Assembly: GCF_026723865.1 (NCBI RefSeq)
Contig: NZ_CP113529.1
Location: 5,518,001-5,582,000, forward strand
DNA from: Mycobacterium sp. Aquia_216
Lineage (GTDB): Bacteria > Actinomycetota > Actinomycetes > Mycobacteriales > Mycobacteriaceae
Direction: 5' to 3'
Length of the DNA stretch: 64,000 nucleotides
Part shown: piece after piece, positions 58,699 to 64,000 of the stretch
Layout: every line of letters starts with the position of its first letter
Position numbering within the stretch: position 1 is the stretch's first letter
Made by a program: the position numbers and the translations under genes
Notes under the pieces: generated by a model
The model's database searches: none
What the model was told of the DNA's origin: nothing
The model's input: the letters and a program-made list of their open reading frames with translations, nothing else

Positions 58699-59876
58699 TA
58701 GCTCCTAGGCAGTTTCAGGACGTTGGTTCCCAGGAAATTCAGGATCATCTCCTGGCTAACCGGCGCGATCTTCATCAGCCGGGCTTCACGGAAGTAGCGC
58801 GTGATGTGGTACTCCTCGGCGTATCCCATGCCGCCGTGGGTTTGCAGCGCCCGGTCCGCGGCGGTAAAGCCCGCATCGGCACAGAGATACTTGGCGGTAT
58901 TCGCTTCGCGGCCACAGGGTTTGCCGTTGTCGTACAGCCAGGTGGCCTTGCGCAACATCAGCTCCGCGGCGTCCAGGCGTGCCAGCGAGTCGGCCAGCGG
59001 GAACTGCAGGCCCTGGTTCATGCCGATGGGCCGCCCGAAGACCACCCGTTCATTGCCGTACTTGACCGCTTTTTCGAGCGCCACCCGGCCGATACCGAGC
59101 GCCTCGGCCGCGATCAGCATCCGTTCGGGATTCAGACCGTCGAGGATGTACTGAAATCCCTTGCCCTCCTCCCCAATTCGGTCTTCAACCGGGATTTCGA
59201 GATTGTCGATGAACAACTCGTTGGAGCTGACGGCGTTGCGGCCCATCTTGCGGATCGGACGGATGTCGACGCGGGCGCGATCGAGGTCGGTCAAAAATAG
59301 CGTCATCCCGTCGGTCTTCTTGGCCACCTCGTCGTAGCTCTTGGTGCGGGTGAGCAGCAAGATCTTGTCCGACTCCATCGCTTTGGATATCCATACCTTG
59401 CGACCATTGACGACGTACTTATCTCCGTCGCGCTTGGCGAACGTGGTGATACGCGAAGTGTCAAGTCCGGCACCGGGTTCGGTGACCCCGAAGCAGACGT
59501 GCACCTCTCCGGTCGCGACGGGGGGCAGGGTCCGGGCCTTGAGCTCGTCGGAGCCGTGCACCACGACCGGTTGCATCCCGAAGATCGACAAGTGGATCGC
59601 GCTGGCCGCGTTCATCGCGCCGCCGGACTTGGCGACCTCCTCGAGCAATATTGTCGCTTCGGTGATTCCGAGGCCATGGCCGCCGTACTCGGTCGGGATC
59701 GTCATGCCCAGCCAGCCGCCGTCGGCGATCGCCTGGTAAAACTCGGTCGGGAATTGGTGCGCCTGGTCTTTTTCCATCCAATACTGGTCGTCGAACTTGC
59801 GCGCCAGCTCGGCGACCGATTTGCGGATCAGCTCCTGGTCATCGGTCAGCTCGAAATTCATTCCACCGCCGGGCAC
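58695..59876 (-). CDS. Acyl-CoA dehydrogenase (FadE)
   Basis: This 393-residue flavoprotein has CFGVTEPGAGLDTS, NGRKVWISKAM, GRPIGMNQGLQFPLADS and the C-terminal LQTHGGMGYAEEYHITRYFR. The usual C-terminal EGT catalytic segment is replaced by APVSQEM. The glutamate in LNPERMLIAAEALG aligns with the helix-G base of isovaleryl-CoA dehydrogenase, so a branched or bulky substrate is plausible. I chose the GTG at 59876, supported by AAGGAG about 8 bp upstream; an ATG at 59861 is the alternative. It heads the dehydrogenase-hydratase-thiolase group. Confidence 0.88.
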   Translation of the reverse strand: MPGGGMNFELTDDQELIRKSVAELARKFDDQYWMEKDQAHQFPTEFYQAIADGGWLGMTIPTEYGGHGLGITEATILLEEVAKSGGAMNAASAIHLSIFGMQPVVVHGSDELKARTLPPVATGEVHVCFGVTEPGAGLDTSRITTFAKRDGDKYVVNGRKVWISKAMESDKILLLTRTKSYDEVAKKTDGMTLFLTDLDRARVDIRPIRKMGRNAVSSNELFIDNLEIPVEDRIGEEGKGFQYILDGLNPERMLIAAEALGIGRVALEKAVKYGNERVVFGRPIGMNQGLQFPLADSLARLDAAELMLRKATWLYDNGKPCGREANTAKYLCADAGFTAADRALQTHGGMGYAEEYHITRYFREARLMKIAPVSQEMILNFLGTNVLKLPRSY

Positions 59877-59934
59877 TGCTGGATCTCCTTCGGGTCAGTT
59901 CATGCACCGGCGGGCGAACTCGTCCGGTGGCGGT

Positions 59935-61233
59935 TCAGTCCTTGTTGCCGGTGAGCTCTTTCGCACTGGCCGCAAAGTCCGCGAACGACGAACCCGAGCG
60001 AGTGTCCTTGTGGTGGCTGAGCGCCTGGATCGACACGTCGTGGCCCTCGGCGGCCTTTCGCAAGGCGCCGACCGTCGCCTGCTCCCGGGGGATGTGGGTG
60101 AACGGGTCGAACGAGTACCACCGCATCGCGTTCTCGTAGGTCATCTTGTTGATCTCGTCGTCCGGAACGCTGTTCAGGCTCAAGACGTCCCAGAGTTCTT
60201 CGGGCGCGCCCGGCCACATCGAATCGCTGTGCGGGTAGTCGGCTTCCCAACAGATGTTGTCGATGCCGATCATGTTGCGCAACGCCACGCCGACCTTGTC
60301 GCTGATGAAGCAGGTCAGGAAGTGTTCCCGGAACACCTCGCTGGGCAGCTTCCCCTTGAAGTCCTGGTGGGTCCAGGTCGAGTGCATCTCGTAGGTACGG
60401 TCGGCCCGCTCCAGGAAGTAGGGGATCCAGCCGGTTCCGCCCTCCGACAGCGCGACCTTCAGATCCGGATACTCCTTGATCGGGCGCGACCACAACAGGT
60501 CCGCGGCCGCCTGCACGATGTTCATCGGCTGCAGTGTGATCATCACGTCCATCGGGGCGTCGGGAGCGGTGATGGCTAGCCGGCCCGAGGACCCGATGTG
60601 CACGTTCATCACGGTGTCGGTGTCGCACAAGGCTTTCCACAGCGGGTTCCAGTACGCGTCGTGGAAACTGGGGTAGCCCATCGCGGCCGGGTTCTCGGTG
60701 AAGGTCAGCGCGTGCACGCCCTTCTTGGAGACCCGGCGCACCTCCGCGGCGCACGCCTCGGCATCCCAGATCACCGGGATCGCCATCGGGATGAACCGCG
60801 CCGGGTAAGCGCCGCACCATTCGTCGATGTGCCAGTCGTTATAGGCCTGCACGAGCGCGACCGAGAAGTCATGGTCGTCGGTGGCAAACAGCCGCCCCGC
60901 AAAGCCCGGGAACGACGGGAAGCAGATCGAGGCGAGTATCCCGCCGGCATTCATGTCCTTGACGCGTTCGTCGACGTTGTAGCAACCCGGCCGGATCTCG
61001 TCGAGCCCCGTCGGCTCGATTCCGTACTCCTCCTTGGGCCGGCCGGCGACCGCGTTCAACGCCACGTTCGGGATGACGGTGTCGCGGAACTTCCACATGT
61101 CCGAGCCGTCATCGTTGTGCACCAGTCGAGGCGCGTCGTCCTGGTATTTCTTCGGCAGGTTGTTCTTGAACATGTCGGGCGGCTCGACAGTGTGGTCGTC
61201 GACACTGATCAGCATCATGTCTTCTTTGTTCAT
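59935..61233 (-). CDS. Metal-dependent amidohydrolase family protein (PF04909 type)
   Basis: This 432-residue protein begins MNKEDMMLISVDDHTVEPPD, with the family DDH at strand one, and has EADYPHSDSMWP near the end, keeping the metal Asp. It contains GTGWIPYFLERADRTYEM in the C-terminal half, as in other mycobacterial members of this group. GAGGGA lies before the ATG. It lies 58 bp upstream of the FadE gene on the same strand and probably starts the operon. A palindrome related to the GAGAAT motif lies about 80 bp upstream. It is the fourth PF04909-type protein in the window; the reaction is unknown. Confidence 0.86.
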   Translation of the reverse strand: MNKEDMMLISVDDHTVEPPDMFKNNLPKKYQDDAPRLVHNDDGSDMWKFRDTVIPNVALNAVAGRPKEEYGIEPTGLDEIRPGCYNVDERVKDMNAGGILASICFPSFPGFAGRLFATDDHDFSVALVQAYNDWHIDEWCGAYPARFIPMAIPVIWDAEACAAEVRRVSKKGVHALTFTENPAAMGYPSFHDAYWNPLWKALCDTDTVMNVHIGSSGRLAITAPDAPMDVMITLQPMNIVQAAADLLWSRPIKEYPDLKVALSEGGTGWIPYFLERADRTYEMHSTWTHQDFKGKLPSEVFREHFLTCFISDKVGVALRNMIGIDNICWEADYPHSDSMWPGAPEELWDVLSLNSVPDDEINKMTYENAMRWYSFDPFTHIPREQATVGALRKAAEGHDVSIQALSHHKDTRSGSSFADFAASAKELTGNKD

Positions 61234-61310
61234 GAGCTTCCCTCTCGATCGGCTTCCAGGACGTTGGCTGTCGACTCGCCCCGCTACCTCTGAAAACTAG
61301 CTTCTCGCCA

Positions 61311-61328
61311 TGTGAGAATCAACATTCA
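61311..61328. promoter_or_regulatory. GTGAGAAT...ATTCAC palindrome upstream of amidohydrolase
   Basis: GTGAGAATCAACATTCAC has GAGAAT and ATTCAC arms with a 4-bp centre, a weaker version of the regulon motif. It lies about 80 bp from the amidohydrolase start (61233). Apart from this site and the one at 61599 the 402-bp divergent gap shows no gene. Confidence 0.45.
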
Positions 61329-61598
61329 CCGGGCTGGCCGGACAGATGCGGACACCGTTCCGGTATACCCCGTCTCGGTGTGGAGGGCCCTCTCACGTGC
61401 GGCTACGCGATCACAGAAATGCCAGCCCCGGGCTCTCGACCAAAGACCAAACCAAAAATTTGTTACCTGCGGCTGAATGAGGAGCGCGCCGACATTCGAC
61501 AATCCGGCGCGGAACGGCACCCCGATCAGTGCGCCGCGGATCATTACCCGCTGGCATTGACCCGCCGAGCGAATCATGCAAGTCTGTTGGTTAGAAAT

Positions 61599-61613
61599 GA
61601 GAATATGATTCTC
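61599..61613. promoter_or_regulatory. Putative operator GAGAAT-N3-ATTCTC upstream of CMD/Rieske oxygenase operon
   Basis: GAGAATATGATTCTC has perfect 6-bp arms and ends 22 bp before the ATG at 61636, where bound repressor would block transcription. It is the same motif as at 10300 and 38240. Confidence 0.75.
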
Positions 61614-61635
61614 TTTGACCGAGAGGACCCTCACA

Positions 61636-62145
61636 ATGCGCTTGGCGCCGCTGCCCGCGGATCAGTGGGACGAGGCTGCCCACCAGGCACTCTCGGCAAT
61701 GCGCGGCGCGGACACCAACAATGCGCTCAGCACCTTCGCTCACCACCCGGCACTGGCTAAAGCGTTTCTCCGGTTCAACGTCCACCTGTTGATGTCATCC
61801 ACGCTGCCGACCCGCATCCGCGAACTCGCCATCCTGCGGATCGCGCATCGCCGCGAATGCGCCTACGAGTGGTCTCACCACGTCAGCATGGCCAAGGACG
61901 CGGGGATCACCGACGAGCAGATCGACGGGGTCAAACGAGGCGAGGCATCCGACGCGTTCGACCGCGTGGTGCTTACGGCGGTCGACGAGCTGGACGAGAA
62001 ATCGCAACTGTCCGACGAAACGTGGGCAGCACTCGGCGAAACTCTCAACGACCAGCAGCGCATGGATTTCGTTTTCACGGTCGGCTGTTACGCCTTGCTG
62101 GCCATGGCTTTCAACACTTTCGGCATACAGCTCGAGCACGACTAG
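61636..62145 (+). CDS. Carboxymuconolactone decarboxylase/AhpD-like protein
   Basis: This 169-residue protein has the CMD/AhpD helical pattern: STLPTRIRELAILRIAHRRE, CAYEWSHHVSMAKDAGI and DEQIDGVKRGE. Only one cysteine remains in the RECAYEW segment, so the AhpD CxxC peroxidase site is absent and gamma-CMD-like or unknown chemistry is expected. I start at ATG 61636 with GAGAGG upstream; a TTG at 61615 lies only 1 bp beyond the operator. It is followed after 21 bp by the Rieske oxygenase gene. Confidence 0.83.
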   Translation: MRLAPLPADQWDEAAHQALSAMRGADTNNALSTFAHHPALAKAFLRFNVHLLMSSTLPTRIRELAILRIAHRRECAYEWSHHVSMAKDAGITDEQIDGVKRGEASDAFDRVVLTAVDELDEKSQLSDETWAALGETLNDQQRMDFVFTVGCYALLAMAFNTFGIQLEHD

Positions 62146-62166
62146 ACGGATCAGAGAGGTAGAACC

Positions 62167-63444
62167 GTGGCTCACTTCCCCAAGCCAGCCGCCGGCAGCT
62201 GGACAGAAAATTATCCCGAACTGGGAACCGCGCCGGTTGATTACACCGACTCGATCGATCCGGCATTCTTCGAGGCCGAGCGCGACGCGATCTTCCGGCG
62301 CACCTGGCTCAATGTCGGCCGCGTCAACCGCCTCCCCCGCACCGGCAGCTACTTCACCAGAGAACTACCGTCGGCCGGCAAGGGCACATCGGTGATCATC
62401 GTCAAGACCAAGGACGGGACCGTCAAGGCCTACCACAACGTCTGCCGCCACCGCGGAAACAAGTTGGTGTGGAACGACTTTCCCAACGAGGAGACTTCCG
62501 GCACCTGCCGGCAGTTCACCTGCAAGTACCACGCCTGGCGCTACAACCTCGACGGCGACCTGACCTTCGTTCAACAGGAAGAAGAGTTCTTCAACCTCGA
62601 CAAGGGCAACTACGGCCTGGCGGCCGTCCGTTGCGAGGTGTGGGAAGGCTTCATTTTCATCAACTTCGACGACAACGCGGCGCCGCTGACCGATTACCTC
62701 GGGCCGCTGGCCAAGAGCATCGAGGGCTACCCCTTCGGCGAGATGACCGAGACCTACTCCTACCGGGCCGAGGTCGGCAGCAACTGGAAGCTGTTCATCG
62801 ACGCGTTCGTCGAGTTCTACCACGCGCCGATCCTGCACCAGGGGCAGTACACCAAGGAAGAAGCCGCCAAAATCCAAAAGTTCGGCTACGAGGCGCTGCA
62901 CTACGAGGTGGCCGGCCCGCACAACCTGCAGTCGACCTGGGGTGGTCAGGCACCGCCCCCGGACATGTCCATGGTCAAGCCCATGGACCAGGTGCTGCGC
63001 AGCGGGCTGTTCGGTCCGTGGGACAAGCCGGAGATCATCGAGAAACTCGAGCTGCCGCCGGGTGTCAACGTGAAGAGGGTGCCGCAGTGGGGCATCGACT
63101 CGTGGCTCTTTTACCCGAACTTCATGCTGCTGATCTGGGAGCCGGGCTGGTACCTGACCTACCACTACTGGCCGACCGCGGTCGACAAACACATCTTCGA
63201 GTCGTCTCTGTATTTCGTCCCGCCTCGCAACGCACGGGAACGCCTGGCCCAGGAACTGGCTGCCGTGACGTTCAAGGAGTACGCACTGCAGGACGCCAAC
63301 ACCCTCGAAGCGACCCAGACGATGATCGGCACGCGCGCCGTCAAGGAATTCCTGCTGTGCGACCAGGAGGTCTTGATCCGTCACCTGCACAAGACAACCG
63401 CTGACTACGTGAAGGAGTACCAGCGCAATGTCGCTACCGTCTGA
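62167..63444 (+). CDS. Rieske non-heme iron ring-hydroxylating oxygenase, alpha subunit
   Basis: This 425-residue protein has a Rieske domain with ligands Cys93 and His95 (CRHRG) and Cys119 and His122 (CKYHAW). The catalytic domain follows, with the mononuclear-iron motif FIDAFVEFYHAPILHQG supplying the two histidines. It would insert one or two oxygens into a ring or activated carbon. No beta subunit of the usual 160-180 residue SnoaL type is present; the overlapping downstream gene encodes a 107-residue protein instead. GTG start after AGAGAGGT. A partner reductase is not adjacent; the Rieske ferredoxin at 44001 is a candidate. Confidence 0.92.
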   Translation: MAHFPKPAAGSWTENYPELGTAPVDYTDSIDPAFFEAERDAIFRRTWLNVGRVNRLPRTGSYFTRELPSAGKGTSVIIVKTKDGTVKAYHNVCRHRGNKLVWNDFPNEETSGTCRQFTCKYHAWRYNLDGDLTFVQQEEEFFNLDKGNYGLAAVRCEVWEGFIFINFDDNAAPLTDYLGPLAKSIEGYPFGEMTETYSYRAEVGSNWKLFIDAFVEFYHAPILHQGQYTKEEAAKIQKFGYEALHYEVAGPHNLQSTWGGQAPPPDMSMVKPMDQVLRSGLFGPWDKPEIIEKLELPPGVNVKRVPQWGIDSWLFYPNFMLLIWEPGWYLTYHYWPTAVDKHIFESSLYFVPPRNARERLAQELAAVTFKEYALQDANTLEATQTMIGTRAVKEFLLCDQEVLIRHLHKTTADYVKEYQRNVATV

Positions 63445-63751
63445 GTTCGCGGCCCTGGAGCCCTATTTGGATTGGGATCTGGCCACCGAGCCCGAACGCT
63501 ACGCCAAACGGCTGGGCTCGACGATGGCCGAGATGCAGGCGTTCTACGACGTCGCATTCCCGTTGCTGAACGATGTCATCGCATACTGCGACAAGTACCC
63601 GCTGGACGACTTGCCCGAGGACGCGAAGATCTTGATGCACATCATGCAGTCGCTGGTCATGGTCTCCTTCCCCGTCGAGGCGTGGAAACAACCGCGCGTT
63701 CCCGACAGCGGCGCGGCGTGGGTTGAAGTCCTTCGGGAGCCGGTGATTTAA
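63428..63751 (+). CDS. Small protein overlapping the Rieske oxygenase gene
   Basis: This 107-residue acidic, helical protein begins MSLPSEFAALEPYLDWDLAT and contains AFPLLNDVIAYCDKYPLDDL and WVEVLREPV. The ATG lies inside the oxygenase gene (17-bp overlap) and has AAGGAG upstream, so the two are translated together. I do not recognise the family. A small accessory subunit of the oxygenase is the likeliest reading, given the coupling, but it has no cofactor ligands. Confidence 0.78.
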   Translation: MSLPSEFAALEPYLDWDLATEPERYAKRLGSTMAEMQAFYDVAFPLLNDVIAYCDKYPLDDLPEDAKILMHIMQSLVMVSFPVEAWKQPRVPDSGAAWVEVLREPVI

Positions 63752-63754
63752 CCG

Positions 63755-64000
63755 GTGCTGACGCTCAAGGCCGCCGGACTGCTCGACGTCGACGCCGGAG
63801 AGATCGTTCGGCCGGGCATTCTCAAGATCGAGGACGACAGGATCGTCGCCGTCGGGGGCTCGGGCCCGACGGGCCCAGACGACACCGTCATCGATCTCGG
63901 CGAGGCGATCCTGCTGCCCGGGCTGATGGACATGGAGGTCAACCTCCTGATGGGCGGGCGCGGCGAAACGCCCGGCCTGTCCCAGGTGCAGGATGACCCG
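63755..64000 (+). CDS. Amidohydrolase-like protein, 5' part only, without the HxH motif
   Basis: The 82 codons available read MLTLKAAGLLDVDAGEIVRP and on to LLPGLMDMEVNLLMGG, the start of an imidazolonepropionase/metallo-amidohydrolase protein whose beta-sandwich and first barrel strand are visible. At the position of the metal-binding HxH after PGLMDM it has Glu61-Val-Asn63 instead. The rest is outside the window. GTG start, 4 bp after the preceding stop. It probably continues the oxygenase operon. Confidence 0.72.
   Translation, partial: MLTLKAAGLLDVDAGEIVRPGILKIEDDRIVAVGGSGPTGPDDTVIDLGEAILLPGLMDMEVNLLMGGRGETPGLSQVQDDP

Noticed and set aside
59900..60820. 306-codon minus-strand frame overlapping the amidohydrolase
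   Set aside because: It is in a different frame of the same strand as a clear PF04909 protein and has no family pattern.
1..64000. tRNA, rRNA, CRISPR, prophage or insertion-sequence content
   Set aside because: No cloverleaf-like cluster, repeat-spacer array, transposase or integrase motif was seen in either strand by eye.

Overview
The window reads as a high-GC mycobacterial chromosome, most likely a nontuberculous Mycobacterium. It has a complete yrbE/mce operon, Mce-associated membrane proteins, an LpqH-type lipoprotein and many FadE/FadD/P450/ferredoxin genes. Its left edge (1-6761) matches, gene for gene, the M. tuberculosis block fadA-dapC-small SRPBCC proteins-far-pdc (Rv0859 to Rv0853c), as I remember those proteins. 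I saw no rRNA, tRNA, CRISPR array, transposase or phage gene.

Layout. 1-6761: conserved core block (thiolase FadA, aminotransferase DapC, three START-like proteins, CoA racemase Far, keto-acid decarboxylase Pdc). 6708-10277: a minus-strand unit of amidohydrolase, acyl-CoA synthetase, a hypothetical protein and a Bfd-type ferredoxin. 10365-14176: LpqH-like lipoprotein, enoyl-CoA hydratase, secreted protein, TetR and a P450. 14195-17363: an orphan cytochrome oxidase subunit III-like membrane operon divergent from its TetR gene. 17399-20042: secreted proteins and one pair of Mce-associated (Mam) proteins. 20119-29706: the minus-strand yrbEA-yrbEB-mceABCDEF importer operon. 30067-38208: CoA-transferase, SDR, ferredoxin, P450, a second Mam pair and a paired acyl-CoA dehydrogenase. 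38595-47418: hydrolases, a TetR, carboxymuconolactone decarboxylase-like and hydroxyisobutyrate dehydrogenase-like proteins, two amidohydrolases, a Rieske ferredoxin, and a NuoF-like flavoprotein with its ferredoxin. 47447-55307: a DUF35-thiolase fusion, dehydrogenases (one decayed), and two P450-ferredoxin units. 55476-64000: TetR, thiolase, enoyl-CoA hydratase, acyl-CoA dehydrogenase, amidohydrolases and a Rieske ring-hydroxylating oxygenase.

How it may work together. From about 6.7 kb to the right edge the genes look like one large catabolic island built around an Mce importer. Uptake would be by Mce/YrbE/Mam, oxygenation by four P450s with three small ferredoxins nearby and a Rieske oxygenase, CoA activation by FadD and CoA-transferases, then beta-oxidation-type steps and a possible retro-aldol cleavage by the DUF35-thiolase protein. 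The order SDR-ferredoxin-FadE pair beside yrbE/mce resembles the cholesterol mce4 locus, but P450s and amidohydrolases are interleaved. The substrate is unknown; a steroid, terpenoid or other hydrophobic ring compound is an inference.

The strongest new signal is a palindrome, GAGAAT-N3-ATTCTC, ahead of units spread over 50 kb: perfect arms at 10300, 38240 and 61599, near-matches at 31543 and 41541, weaker ones elsewhere. It suggests a single regulon. A second signal is a GC-rich palindromic repeat present three times, once in frame inside the FadD hinge, once in the MceE signal region and once between genes. Two gene remnants (a FadE N-terminus and an NAD-binding dehydrogenase) show that the island has been losing genes.
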